Positions 51,349 through 60,043 of a DNA stretch of 64,000 bases are shown one piece after another; within the stretch, counting starts at the first letter, position 1; every line of letters starts with the position of its first letter. The position numbers and the translations under genes are program-made. This DNA comes from DASXRA01 sp036506155 (lineage in GTDB: Bacteria > Actinomycetota > Actinomycetes > Mycobacteriales > Jatrophihabitantaceae), in the NCBI GenBank assembly GCA_036506155.1, contig DASXSF010000155.1, forward strand, positions 1 to 64,000, in the 5' to 3' direction. Under the pieces are notes generated by a model, which saw nothing but the letters and a program-made list of their open reading frames with translations, ran no database searches and was not told the origin of the DNA.

Positions 51349-52392
51349 CTAGTTTCGGTCGAAGTCGACAGACGAGTAGGCACGCAGCTTACCCAGCTGG
51401 TGCAGCGAGTCGATGACGCGAATTGTGCCCGACTTCGAGCGCATCACGATCGACTCGGTCCGTACGGAATCGGCGAGGTAACGCACGCCGCGCACCAGTT
51501 CGCCGTCGGTGATGCCGGTCGCCGCGAAGAAGATGTCGTCGCCGCTGACCAGGTCATACGTCGTGAGCACCCGGTCGAGATCGTGCCCAGCATCGATGGC
51601 CTTCTGCCGCTCGGCGTCGTCGCGCGGCCACAACCGCGCCTGGATCACGCCGCCCATGCAGGACAGCGCAGACGCCGCGATGATGCCCTCGGGCGTGCCG
51701 CCGATGCCGAGCAACAGGTCGACGCCGGTGCCGGAACGCGCCGCCATGATCGCGCCGGCGACATCGCCGTCGGTGATGAACTTGATCCGCGCGCCCGCGG
51801 CACGTACCTCGTCGACGAGCCGGGCATGGCGCGGGCGGTCGAGGATGCAGACCGTGACGTCTTCGGGGTGGCCGCGTTTGGCCTTCGCCACGCGGCGGAC
51901 GTTCTCACTCGGCGGCGCGGTGATGTCGACGACGTCGGCCGCTTCGGCACCGGTTGCGAGTTTCTCCATGTAGAACACGGCGGACGGGTCGAACATGCTG
52001 CCCCGCTCGGCCACCGCGATCACCGCCAGCGCGTTGGGCATGCCCTTGGCCATCAGCGTGGTGCCGTCGATGGGATCTACGGCCACGTCGCAGGCAGGCC
52101 CGGTGCCGTCGCCGACTTCCTCGCCGTTGTACAGCATGGGTGCGTTGTCCTTCTCACCCTCGCCTATCACGACGACGCCGCGCATGGAAACGGTGCCGAT
52201 CAGTGTGCGCATAGCGTCGACAGCAGCGCCGTCGCCGCCGTTCTTGTCACCGCGGCCCACCCAGCGGCCCGCCGCCATCGCCGCTGCCTCGGTCACCCGG
52301 ACGATCTCGAGCGCGAGGTTGCGATCAGGCGCTTGACGCGGAACGGCGAGCTCAGGCGGCACCGCGCCGGCAGCCGGCGATACGTCGGTCAT
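51349..52392 (-). CDS. glpX: Fructose-1,6-bisphosphatase, class II
   Basis: The 347-residue enzyme hydrolyses fructose-1,6-bisphosphate in gluconeogenesis. The metal and phosphate motifs are VVIGEGEKDNAPMLYNGEEV, CDVAVDPIDGTTLMAKGMPN (DPIDGTT) and FITDGDVAGAIMAARSGTGV with LLLGIGGTPEGIIAASALSC. Actinobacteria use GlpX as main FBPase. Start ATG 52392 lies at the head of the operon, which continues to YbjQ and probably fumC. All family motifs are intact. Confidence 0.95.
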   Translation of the reverse strand: MTDVSPAAGAVPPELAVPRQAPDRNLALEIVRVTEAAAMAAGRWVGRGDKNGGDGAAVDAMRTLIGTVSMRGVVVIGEGEKDNAPMLYNGEEVGDGTGPACDVAVDPIDGTTLMAKGMPNALAVIAVAERGSMFDPSAVFYMEKLATGAEAADVVDITAPPSENVRRVAKAKRGHPEDVTVCILDRPRHARLVDEVRAAGARIKFITDGDVAGAIMAARSGTGVDLLLGIGGTPEGIIAASALSCMGGVIQARLWPRDDAERQKAIDAGHDLDRVLTTYDLVSGDDIFFAATGITDGELVRGVRYLADSVRTESIVMRSKSGTIRVIDSLHQLGKLRAYSSVDFDRN

Positions 52393-52648
52393 CGCGGCCC
52401 TCCTCTCCTGCGCGATTGCGCCATCCTCCCAGAGCGCAATTGCCTGGCCACGGCACGTCCCGCGCCGCTAGGCTCCGCACGTGCCGCTACGTCAGTGCAT
52501 TCTCCCGCCACCGCGCTCCTGAGCGGGGCGCGCCCAGCGCGTTGTCGCCCATCGTGCAAAGTCTGGCATTCCTAGCGATGCCGGGCGTTGCGCGATTCGT
52601 TGTCGCGCCCCGGACGTTCCGTGCCGGATCGATCCTGGAGCGCATTCC

Positions 52649-53590
52649 ATGGCTGTACTTACTTCGTCGCTGTCGTCGCTGCGCGCCCGCACGGGTGTGC
52701 TCGCAATCAGTGGCGGGGCCGTCTTGTGGGGGACTACCGGCGTCGTCGCCCACGCAGTCCACACCCATAGCGGTCTCGCCGCCACCTCGATCGCCTTCTA
52801 CCGCACGCTCGTGGCGGCGTTGGTCCTGGCCGCCGCGCGTGGTCCGGCCCTTGTCCGGTTCGTCGCGTCCGCCGGCCGGCGCCGTCTCGGCGTGCTGACG
52901 CTGGCCGGCGCCTCGCTCGGCGTGAGCCAGGCGCTTTACTACGTCGCCGTCGACGACGCCGGCGTGAGCATCGCGACGCTGCTCTGCATCGGCACGGCGC
53001 CGATCGCGGTGACCTGCGCATCGGCAGTGGCGCGGCGCCGCCGGCCGGCACCGACCGCGCTGGCGACGCTGGGTTGCGCGCTCGCCGGGCTCGGCGTGAT
53101 CACGACGTCGACGGACTCCGCGGCGGGACCGCATCCTGTGGCGGGGGTGCTTGCCGCGCTGGGCTCGGGGCTCGCCTATGCGGCGTCCACCGGGTTGAGC
53201 CGGTGGCTGGCGTCCGCGGGCGACGCCTTCACCCTGACCGGCGCCACGAGCATCGTCGGCTCGCTGACGCTTCTCCCAGCGGCAGTGCTGGCCGGGCTCG
53301 GCTTCCCGGTCGACGGTCCGTCCGCGACGGCGTTGCTATATCTGGGCGTTGTCCCGACCGTGTTGGCGTACGCACTGTTCTTCGGCGGCCTGCGCACCAC
53401 ATCGGCCGAGGTCGCTGCTGTGCTGACACTGCTTGAGCCCCTGGTCGCGACGCTGCTCGCCGTCGTGCTGGTGGGCGAGACGCTGACGGTGCTCGGTTGG
53501 CTCGGAGCGGTGCTACTGCTCACCGCGGTCGGCGCGCTGCTCGCGCGCCGGCCGGAGACTCCCGTGGAGTCGGCGGCGCCTATGGGATGA
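52649..53590 (+). CDS. EamA/DMT family transporter
   Basis: The 313-residue protein has ten transmembrane helices arranged as two EamA repeats (for example VLAISGGAVLWGTTGVVAHA, GLAATSIAFYRTLVAALVLA and VLAYALFFGGLRTTSAEVAA, LTLLEPLVATLLAVVLVGET). EamA proteins export amino acids or related metabolites. GGAG lies eight bases before the ATG. The end overlaps the last bases of the RidA gene by 11 bp on the opposite strand. Confidence 0.9.
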   Translation: MAVLTSSLSSLRARTGVLAISGGAVLWGTTGVVAHAVHTHSGLAATSIAFYRTLVAALVLAAARGPALVRFVASAGRRRLGVLTLAGASLGVSQALYYVAVDDAGVSIATLLCIGTAPIAVTCASAVARRRRPAPTALATLGCALAGLGVITTSTDSAAGPHPVAGVLAALGSGLAYAASTGLSRWLASAGDAFTLTGATSIVGSLTLLPAAVLAGLGFPVDGPSATALLYLGVVPTVLAYALFFGGLRTTSAEVAAVLTLLEPLVATLLAVVLVGETLTVLGWLGAVLLLTAVGALLARRPETPVESAAPMG

Positions 53591-53966
53591 CGGCCAGCGC
53601 CTCGATCTCCATGAGCAGTTCGGGCCGGAACAGCGCGGCGACCTGCACCGCGGTGCTCGCCGGGGGCTGGGCCGCGTTGACGAAGGTGTCGCGCACGCGG
53701 CGGATGGCAGGCAGCCACGCCATGTCGGTGACGAAGTAGGTCAGCTTGATGACATTGTCGAACGTGGCGCCCACGGCGCTGAGGCAGCGGCGCAGGTTCT
53801 CGAACACCTGCCGCGCCTGCGCCTCCGCGTCGTCGCGTCCGACGAGCTGCCCCGTCTCATCGAAGGCGATCTGACCGGAGATCGCGACCAGCCGGCCGGT
53901 ACCGGCGACCACATGGGTGTATCCGTTGCCCGGCGCGACGCCCGGCGGCGCGATGTGATCAAGCAC
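53580..53966 (-). CDS. RidA family reactive enamine/imine deaminase
   Basis: The 128-residue protein has the YjgF/RidA core: GPGNGYTHVVAGTGR-like start, LVAISGQIAFDETGQLVGRD, LRRCLSAVGATFDNVIKLTY and a C-terminal PPASTAVQVAALFRPELLME. Arg in the family position (FRPE rather than ARPE) is a small variation, so enzyme activity may differ. Trimeric RidA hydrolyses reactive 2-aminoacrylate. It lies 9 bases downstream of the LacI regulator on the same strand. Confidence 0.85.
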   Translation of the reverse strand: MLDHIAPPGVAPGNGYTHVVAGTGRLVAISGQIAFDETGQLVGRDDAEAQARQVFENLRRCLSAVGATFDNVIKLTYFVTDMAWLPAIRRVRDTFVNAAQPPASTAVQVAALFRPELLMEIEALAVIP

Positions 53967-53975
53967 GGGATGACC

Positions 53976-54986
53976 CTATCCCGGCGGCGCAGTGGTGCCG
54001 CGCACGACGAGGTGCGGGGTGAGCACCAGCTCGCGATCGGCGACCGGCTCGTGGTCCAGCCGGGCGACCGCGCGCCGCACCGCGAGGGCGGCCAGCTGAC
54101 TGGCGTCCTGGCTGACCGTCGTCAGTCGCAGGTGGGGCAGCCGGGCCACCTGGCTGTCGTCGTATCCGACCACCGAGACGGCCTCGGGCACAACGATGCC
54201 GGTGCGGACGAACACGTCGAGGAGCCCGACGGCACATCGATCGTTGTAGGTGAGCACGGCGGTGGGCGGCGCTGCGTGCAGTGCCCGGGCGGCGGCCGCA
54301 CCGTCCTCCTCGGCCGGCCCACCCGCGACAACCCGTGGTGCCAGCTCGTGCCGGCGCATCGCCGTCTGGTAGCCGCGGCGCCGCGCTGCCGCGCCCGGCC
54401 CACGGCCGCCGTCCACATGCACGATGTCGCGATGGCCGAGGGCGACGAGGTGCTCGACGCCCAGCCGCATCCCCGCCTCATCCGCGGTGCGGATCACGTC
54501 AACAGCGCGGCTGCGGGAGTGCTGGCCCAGTACGACCACCGGCAGGCGTTCGGCGAGAGCTGATAACCATGGTTCGCGCACCAGCGGGCCGACGAGGACT
54601 GCGGCCGCGCAACGGTAGTCGAGCAACGTGTCGATCGCCCGGCGGGAGTCGCGGTCGCGGGTCACCGCGCTGAGCACCACCTCGTACCCCTCCTGCTCAG
54701 CGGCGGTGTAGAGCCCTTCGGCAAGGTCCGCGTGGAACGGATGGTTGAGCGCGAGCGTCACGCCGAGCAGGCGGGACCGCCGACCCGCGAGCAGCCGGGC
54801 CCGCGAGTCGGGCCGATAGCCAAGCTCGTCGGCGACCTCGAGCACTCGCTGCCGGGTCACCTCACTCGCCCCGCTGACGCCGCGCACCACGATCGACACC
54901 AGCGCCCGGGACACCCCGGCACGCGCGGCGACGTCCTCGAGCGTCGGCGGACGGTTCGCGCTCAATGCTGATCCTCGGTTTGACAT
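53976..54986 (-). CDS. LacI-family regulator of the inositol locus
   Basis: The 336-residue regulator has an N-terminal LacI helix-turn-helix (PPTLEDVAARAGVSRALVSI, about 14-33) and the periplasmic-binding-like domain (about 70-330) with VSVVGYDDSQVARLPHLRLT and HLVALGHRDIVHVDGG. It lies divergent from the isomerase and dehydrogenase genes, and the perfect palindrome at 55021-55034 is in the shared region. Repression relieved by an inositol-derived or sugar inducer is likely. ATG 54986 is chosen over TTG 55016, although no ribosome-binding site is clear for either. Confidence 0.88.
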   Translation of the reverse strand: MSNRGSALSANRPPTLEDVAARAGVSRALVSIVVRGVSGASEVTRQRVLEVADELGYRPDSRARLLAGRRSRLLGVTLALNHPFHADLAEGLYTAAEQEGYEVVLSAVTRDRDSRRAIDTLLDYRCAAAVLVGPLVREPWLSALAERLPVVVLGQHSRSRAVDVIRTADEAGMRLGVEHLVALGHRDIVHVDGGRGPGAAARRRGYQTAMRRHELAPRVVAGGPAEEDGAAAARALHAAPPTAVLTYNDRCAVGLLDVFVRTGIVVPEAVSVVGYDDSQVARLPHLRLTTVSQDASQLAALAVRRAVARLDHEPVADRELVLTPHLVVRGTTAPPG

Positions 54987-55020
54987 CGTCGGAGCTGCGC
55001 GGAGAGGATACGTCAAGATA

Positions 55021-55034
55021 CTAGAGCGCTCTAG
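55021..55034. promoter_or_regulatory. LacI-type operator (perfect palindrome)
   Basis: CTAGAGCGCTCTAG is a perfect 14-bp palindrome with the central AGCGCT common to LacI-family operators. It lies 14 bases before the isomerase start and 35 bases from the regulator start, so it can control both. Confidence 0.8.
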
Positions 55035-55047
55035 GGGAGAAACTGCC

Positions 55048-55914
55048 GTGTCCGTCCCGCTCGCCGACCGTATCGCCGCCGCGCCTATCTCGTGGGGGGT
55101 GTGTGAGGCGCCCGACTGGGGCTACGAGATGCCCGCCGATCGGGTGCTCTCAGAGATGCGGTCGCTGGGCATGCGGGCCACGGAGCTGGGTCCGACCGGT
55201 TACCTCGGCGGCGACCCTGGGCAGGTGCGCGAACTGCTCGACCGGCACGGGCTCGGCCTGGTGGGCGGGTTCCTGCCGGTCGTGCTGCACGTCGACGGCG
55301 TGGACCTCGCCGAGTCCGAAGCGGCGATCGGCACCCTCGCCGACGCCGGAGCGCAGGTGGTGGTGCTGGCCGCCCGTTCCGTCGACGGCAGCTATGAGCA
55401 CCGCGTGCCTCTCGACGATGTCGAATGGAGGACGCTGCTCGGCAACCTCGAGCGGGTCCGCGAACTGGCAGGCAGACGCGGGTTGGCCGCCTCGCTGCAT
55501 CCACACGTGGGCACGGCGATCGAGGGTCGCGACGCCGTGCTGCGCCTGCTCGACTCGAGCGACGTGCCGCTCTGCCTCGACACAGGTCATCTGCTCATCG
55601 GCGGCACCGACCCACTCGAGCTGGTGCGTTCAGCGGCGGATCGCATCGCGCACGTCCATCTCAAGGACGTCCGAGCATCGCTGGCCAGAACCGCGCTCGA
55701 CGGCAGCTACGTAACCGCCGTACGCCAGGGTCTGTACACGCCGCTCGGTGATGGTGACCTCGACATCGCCGGCATCGCCGCGGCGCTGCAAGCGGTGGAC
55801 TATCAGGGCTGGTACGTGCTGGAACAGGATTGCGCGCTCGACGTCACGCCACCCGCGGGCACCGGGCCGATCGACGATGTGCGCCGCAGCATCGAGTTTC
55901 TGGCCAAGCTGTGA
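55048..55914 (+). CDS. TIM-barrel sugar isomerase/epimerase (IolE/IolI-like)
   Basis: The 288-residue TIM-barrel protein belongs to the xylose-isomerase-like superfamily, with IAAAPISWGVCEAPDWGYEM at the start, a metal-binding Glu late (LEQDC) and His in AASLHPHVGTAI and CLDTGHLLIGG. IolE dehydrates 2-keto-myo-inositol and IolI isomerises it; the APISWGVCE start does not decide which. GTG 55048 follows a GGGGAGAAA tract. The following dehydrogenase overlaps its end by GTGA. Context in the inositol locus supports an inositol role. Confidence 0.82.
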   Translation: MSVPLADRIAAAPISWGVCEAPDWGYEMPADRVLSEMRSLGMRATELGPTGYLGGDPGQVRELLDRHGLGLVGGFLPVVLHVDGVDLAESEAAIGTLADAGAQVVVLAARSVDGSYEHRVPLDDVEWRTLLGNLERVRELAGRRGLAASLHPHVGTAIEGRDAVLRLLDSSDVPLCLDTGHLLIGGTDPLELVRSAADRIAHVHLKDVRASLARTALDGSYVTAVRQGLYTPLGDGDLDIAGIAAALQAVDYQGWYVLEQDCALDVTPPAGTGPIDDVRRSIEFLAKL

Positions 55915-56843
55915 CCGTGCGCGTCGGCATCATCGGCACGGGGGTCATGGGTGCCGATCATGCACGCACGCTGCGCGACGCGGTCACCGGCGCAACCGTC
56001 GAGGCGGTGTCGGACGCCGACCGGTCACAGGCCGCATCGGTCGGCGTCCGTGTCGTGAACGATCCGATCGCGCTCATCAAGGACCCCGACATCGACGCGG
56101 TGCTCATCGCCTCGTCCGACGCGACACACGAGGAGTTCGTATTGGCGTGTCTGGCCGCCGGGAAGCCGGCACTGTGCGAGAAGCCGCTTGCCCCCGACGT
56201 CGCCGGTTGTCAGCGCATCGTCGCCGCCGAGGCGCAGTTGGGCCGCCGGCTGATCAGTGTCGGCTTCATGCGCCGTTACGACCCGGGCTATGGCGCGCTG
56301 AAACGCACCCTCGACGCCGGCGACCTCGGCGCGCCGCTGCTCCTGCACTGCGTGCATCGCAACGTCAGCGCGCCGGACTGGTTCGCCGGCGACATGGTGA
56401 TCACAAACTCTGCCGGGCACGAGATCGACATCACCCGGTGGCTGTTCGGCGAGATCGCGTCGGTCACCGTGCACCGCCCGCGCGCGTCGGCCGCGCTCGC
56501 CGACCCGGTGCTGCTCGTCTTCGAGACCATCTCGGGCGTCGTGGTGGACGCTGAGGTGTTCGTCAATGCGGGATACGGCTACGACGTCCACTGCGAGCTC
56601 GTCGGGCAACACGGCCGGGCCACTGCATCCGGCCCGGTGACGGCCGACTGGAGGGACCGCTTCGCCGACGCGTACCGCCTCGAACTGACGGACTGGGTGG
56701 AGGGCGTGCGCGCCGGTGAGGCACGCGGGGCCTCCGCCTGGGACGGGTACGTCGCGTCCGCCGTGGCACGCGCCTGCGTCAGCGCGCCTGCCACCGGACG
56801 CGTGGCCGTAGAGGTGCCGCCGAAACCTGTGCTTTACAAATGA
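55911..56843 (+). CDS. iolG: Gfo/Idh/MocA dehydrogenase, probable inositol 2-dehydrogenase
   Basis: The 310-residue NAD(P)-dependent enzyme has a Rossmann start VRVGIIGTGVMGADHARTLR. The catalytic-site ACLAAGKPALCEKPLAPDVA contains the family EKP motif. The C-terminal domain has FMRRYDPGYGALKR and ITNSAGHEIDITRWLFGEI (the H-x-x-D-x-x-RW type). The context, with IolA, IolB and IolD on the other strand, suggests myo-inositol 2-dehydrogenase. GTG 55911 overlaps the stop of the isomerase gene. A close homologous reaction on another polyol cannot be excluded. Confidence 0.82.
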   Translation: MTVRVGIIGTGVMGADHARTLRDAVTGATVEAVSDADRSQAASVGVRVVNDPIALIKDPDIDAVLIASSDATHEEFVLACLAAGKPALCEKPLAPDVAGCQRIVAAEAQLGRRLISVGFMRRYDPGYGALKRTLDAGDLGAPLLLHCVHRNVSAPDWFAGDMVITNSAGHEIDITRWLFGEIASVTVHRPRASAALADPVLLVFETISGVVVDAEVFVNAGYGYDVHCELVGQHGRATASGPVTADWRDRFADAYRLELTDWVEGVRAGEARGASAWDGYVASAVARACVSAPATGRVAVEVPPKPVLYK

Positions 56844-56924
56844 GAGTCGCCTCACGATCGGGAGCATCGGCGCGGAAGCGGCTGTTTGATTGGGTGTAAA
56901 CCTTTACACGAAGCGAAGGAAGCC

Positions 56925-57134
56925 ATGAGCACCCTGCAGGCCATCCGTACCGAACTCGCGACCCGTCGCGCTGCGCGTCGGGAGCGCCTGAAGCTCGCAC
57001 AGGAGCTGGCCGCTTACGACACGCCGGCAGCGCGCCTCGAGATTGAGACGATCGTTGCGCGCCACGATCCCGCGGCGACGCGCGAGATTCGCCAGATCCT
57101 CACGCGCCAGTCGGTCAAGAAGCTCCTACGCTGA
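56925..57134 (+). CDS. Small basic helical protein
   Basis: The 69-residue protein reads MSTLQAIRTELATRRAARRE at its start, is very rich in Arg, Ala, Glu and Leu, and is predicted almost wholly helical. ATG 56925 has GAAGGAAG two to three bases upstream, a fair site. Similar small helical proteins are often annotated as hypothetical in actinobacteria. It ends four bases before the convergent ATPase stop at 57138. I do not assign a function. Confidence 0.65.
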   Translation: MSTLQAIRTELATRRAARRERLKLAQELAAYDTPAARLEIETIVARHDPAATREIRQILTRQSVKKLLR

Positions 57135-57137
57135 CGG

Positions 57138-58013
57138 TCAGCTGAGCGTTTCCGTGTCCTGGAGCAGCTCCCGGCCCACCTCACCGACGTCGCCCGTCCC
57201 GCGTTCCAGTTCGTGGGCGAGCGCCTCGAGCTCCGCGCCGCCCGCCATCAAGCGAGTGAGCTCGGCCAGCGAGATCTCGGATTTGGCGAAGTCGCCGAGA
57301 CTGCGGCCGCGCTTGAGCAGCAGGAACCGGTCGCCCACCGGGTAGGCGTGGTGCGGGTTGTGCGTGATGAAGATGACGCCCAGCCCGCGGTCGCGCGCTT
57401 GGACGATGTACTTCAGCACCACGCCCGCCTGCTTGACGCCGAGCGCGGACGTCGGCTCGTCCAGGATCAACAACCGCGCGCCGAAGTGCACCGCCCGCGC
57501 GATCGCAACGGATTGGCGCTCGCCACCCGAGAGCGTCCCTACGGGCTGGTCGGGATCGCGGATGTCGATCCCCATGTCGCCCATCTCCTTCCGGGTGACC
57601 TTCTTGGCGAGGCCGGCATCGAAGCGCTTGAACGGGCCCCATCCCTTCGTCGGCTCCGAGCCGAGGAAGAAGTTCCGCCAGATCGCCATCAGCGGCACGA
57701 TCGCCAGATCCTGGTAGACAGTTGCGATGCCGGCGTCCAGCGCGTCACGCGGCGTGCTGAAGCGTGCCGGCCGACCGTCGACGAGCAACTGCCCGCCGTC
57801 CGGCTGGTGCACACCGGCAAGGATCTTGATGAGTGTGGACTTGCCTGCGCCGTTGTCGCCGAGAACGCAGGTCACCTGGCCGGCTTGCACCGTCGTCGAG
57901 ATGTCGGATAGCGAGATGACGCTGCCGAACATCTTCGTGACGTCGCGGATCTCCAGCATGGGCGGGTCGGCCTTCGGAGGCTCGACGATTTCGCGTACGT
58001 CGACATTGGTCAT
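57138..58013 (-). CDS. Sugar ABC importer ATPase (single domain)
   Basis: The 291-residue ATPase has Walker A VLGDNGAGKSTLIKILAGVH, signature TLSGGERQSVAIARAVHFGA, Walker B LLILDEPTSALGVK and switch VIFITHNPHHAYPVG. It is one domain, unlike the two-domain RbsA/XylG, and resembles FrcA-type ATPases. It powers import of a monosaccharide or polyol. It lies 4 bases past the permease gene, and the permease and binding protein precede it in the same operon. In this locus the likely cargo is inositol. Confidence 0.9.
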   Translation of the reverse strand: MTNVDVREIVEPPKADPPMLEIRDVTKMFGSVISLSDISTTVQAGQVTCVLGDNGAGKSTLIKILAGVHQPDGGQLLVDGRPARFSTPRDALDAGIATVYQDLAIVPLMAIWRNFFLGSEPTKGWGPFKRFDAGLAKKVTRKEMGDMGIDIRDPDQPVGTLSGGERQSVAIARAVHFGARLLILDEPTSALGVKQAGVVLKYIVQARDRGLGVIFITHNPHHAYPVGDRFLLLKRGRSLGDFAKSEISLAELTRLMAGGAELEALAHELERGTGDVGEVGRELLQDTETLS

Positions 58014-58017
58014 GTCG

Positions 58018-59058
58018 CTACCTCCTCGACTGCTCGGCGAGCCGGCGGGTGAACTGGTTGGCGAGCACGGCGAGTAGCAGCATCACGCCGACGAACAGCT
58101 TGAACCAGTCGGAGTTCCAGCCGACGTTGACGATGCCGACCTCGGTCATGCCGAAGATGAGCGCGCCGAGCGAGGCACCGATGACCGAGCCAAACCCGCC
58201 GGTGAGCAGGCAGCCTCCGATCACCGCGGCAGCGATGTAGTAGAGCTCCTGCCCGATGCCGCTCTGGGCCTGGATGGACGTGAACCGGATGAACTGTGTG
58301 TTGCCCACGAACCACGCCATGAACGACACCATCATGAACAGCCCGATCGTGGTGCGGCCGGTGCGCACGCCGACGTTCTTGCTGGCGTTCGGGTCGCCGC
58401 CGGTAGCGAAGATCCAGTTGCCGAACCGGGTCTTGAGCAGTACCCACGAACCGAGCGCCGTGAAGCCGATCCACCAGATGATCGCGATCGGGAATTTCGC
58501 GCCGCCGATTGTCACCGTACTGGCCAGTATGTTGTTGAGCGCGTGGTAGCCCGGCACGAGATCGATGTTGCTCACCTGGACCTGGTTGGTGACCTGCTTC
58601 GTGACGCCCAGGTTGAGCCCTTGCAGTCCGAGGAACATCCCCAGCGTGATGATGAAGCTGGGCAGGCCGGTGCGCGTGACCAGGAACCCGTTGATGAACC
58701 CGATCGTCAGCATGAGCGCGAGCGACACCACCCACGATGCGTAGAGCTGCAGCCCCCAATATGTCGTCATGATGCCGGTCGCCAGCCCGGCGGTGGCCGT
58801 CTGCACGCCTGCTGACAGGTCGAAGTGCCCACCGATCATCAGTAGCGCGACGGGTACCGCCATCAGGCCCAGTGCGGAGGAGACGTCCAGCCAGTTGGCC
58901 GCGCCCGCCCATGAGCGGAACACATCGCTCTGCGCCGCGAAGAACGTGAAGATCACAAGCACGCCGACGAGGGCGCCGAGTTCCGGCCTGAGCAACAGCC
59001 GGCGCAGCGCTCCGACGTGCGCGACGCGCTCGTCGACGCGAGCGGTCGCGGCGGTCAT
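58018..59058 (-). CDS. Sugar ABC importer permease (RbsC/XylH-like)
   Basis: The 346-residue membrane protein has about eight to ten helices, with VLVIFTFFAAQSDVFRSW, LGLMAVPVALLMIGGHFDLS, VSLALMLTIGFINGFLVTRT and GQELYYIAAAVIGGCLLTGG. The FDLSAG and TGLPSFIITLG loops are characteristic of the CUT2/ribose-type permeases. It forms the channel with the adjacent ATPase. Its ATG overlaps the stop of the binding protein gene (ATGA). Confidence 0.9.
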   Translation of the reverse strand: MTAATARVDERVAHVGALRRLLLRPELGALVGVLVIFTFFAAQSDVFRSWAGAANWLDVSSALGLMAVPVALLMIGGHFDLSAGVQTATAGLATGIMTTYWGLQLYASWVVSLALMLTIGFINGFLVTRTGLPSFIITLGMFLGLQGLNLGVTKQVTNQVQVSNIDLVPGYHALNNILASTVTIGGAKFPIAIIWWIGFTALGSWVLLKTRFGNWIFATGGDPNASKNVGVRTGRTTIGLFMMVSFMAWFVGNTQFIRFTSIQAQSGIGQELYYIAAAVIGGCLLTGGFGSVIGASLGALIFGMTEVGIVNVGWNSDWFKLFVGVMLLLAVLANQFTRRLAEQSRR

Positions 59059-60032
59059 CGGGTGCCTCCCGCGGCGAGCTGCGCAACGGCCGCGGCGTTC
59101 TCCTTCGTGATCAGGGTGGGGCCGGTGAGCACCGGCTGCCCGCCGCCGAGCACGTTGAGGTTCGACTTGTACAGCGTGAGCATGACGACCGCCAGGTAGC
59201 CCTGGAGGTAGGGCTGCTGGTCGACCGCGAAAGCGATCTTGCCCTGCTCGATCGCCTTGGCGACGTCGCCGTTGAGGTCGAACGTGGCGAGCTCGGCCTT
59301 GGAGTTCGCCTGCGAGATCGCCCCCTCGGCGACCTGTGCCACCTGCGCGCCGAGCGTCACGACGGCGTCAACCGACGTGTCGGACTGCAGCTTCGTCTTG
59401 ATGAGCGTTTGCGCGGCCGGCAGGTTGTTGTTGTCGACCTGGATGTTCGTGACGGTGCCGCCGAGGGTGTCCTTGACGCCGCCGCAACGTTGCTCGAGCC
59501 CGACGTTGCCCGCCTCTTGGATCACGCAGATCGCATGGTGCACGCCGTCGGCCTTGAGCTGGGTGCCGACCGCGCGCCCGGCGACAACCTCGTCCTGGCC
59601 GATGTGTGAGAGCGCGCCGTATGCCTTGGACTCGGCCTCACCGGAGTTCATCGTGATCACCGGGATGCCGGCCTTCTCCGCCCGCTCGATCGCGGCCTTG
59701 AGCGCCGGCGGGTTGGCCATCGAGACGACCAGCCCGTCCGGCTTGGCGTTCGTCGCCGCGTCGATCAGCGCCGCTTGTTTCGTCGGGTCGCCGTCGCTCT
59801 CGTAGGAGACGGTGTCACCCATGTCCTTGCCGGCCTGCTTGACGCCGTTCTGGACGATGGTCCAGAACGCGTCGCCCGCACTGCCGTGCGTCACGACGGC
59901 GATCTTGTATCCGTAGCCGCCCTTGCCACCGCCTGCATTGTTGTGCGGTTTGTTGACCGCGTTGCGACTGCTGCACGCCGAGACTACGAGCATCGGCACG
60001 ACGGTCGCGGCGACTAACCAGGTGCGTCTCAT
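59055..60032 (-). CDS. Sugar ABC importer substrate-binding lipoprotein
   Basis: The 325-residue protein has a lipoprotein signal (ATVVPMLVVSACSSRNA, Cys near residue 20). A type I periplasmic-binding domain follows, with YKIAVVTHGSAGDAFWTIVQ, DAATNAKPDGLVVSMANPPA and EQGKIAFAVDQQPYLQGYLA. It binds a sugar or inositol outside the membrane and delivers it to the permease. ATG 60032 has AAAGGAC upstream and gives a proper signal. It lies 11 bases past iolA and overlaps the permease start. Confidence 0.9.
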   Translation of the reverse strand: MRRTWLVAATVVPMLVVSACSSRNAVNKPHNNAGGGKGGYGYKIAVVTHGSAGDAFWTIVQNGVKQAGKDMGDTVSYESDGDPTKQAALIDAATNAKPDGLVVSMANPPALKAAIERAEKAGIPVITMNSGEAESKAYGALSHIGQDEVVAGRAVGTQLKADGVHHAICVIQEAGNVGLEQRCGGVKDTLGGTVTNIQVDNNNLPAAQTLIKTKLQSDTSVDAVVTLGAQVAQVAEGAISQANSKAELATFDLNGDVAKAIEQGKIAFAVDQQPYLQGYLAVVMLTLYKSNLNVLGGGQPVLTGPTLITKENAAAVAQLAAGGTR

Positions 60033-60043
60033 GTGCTGTCCTT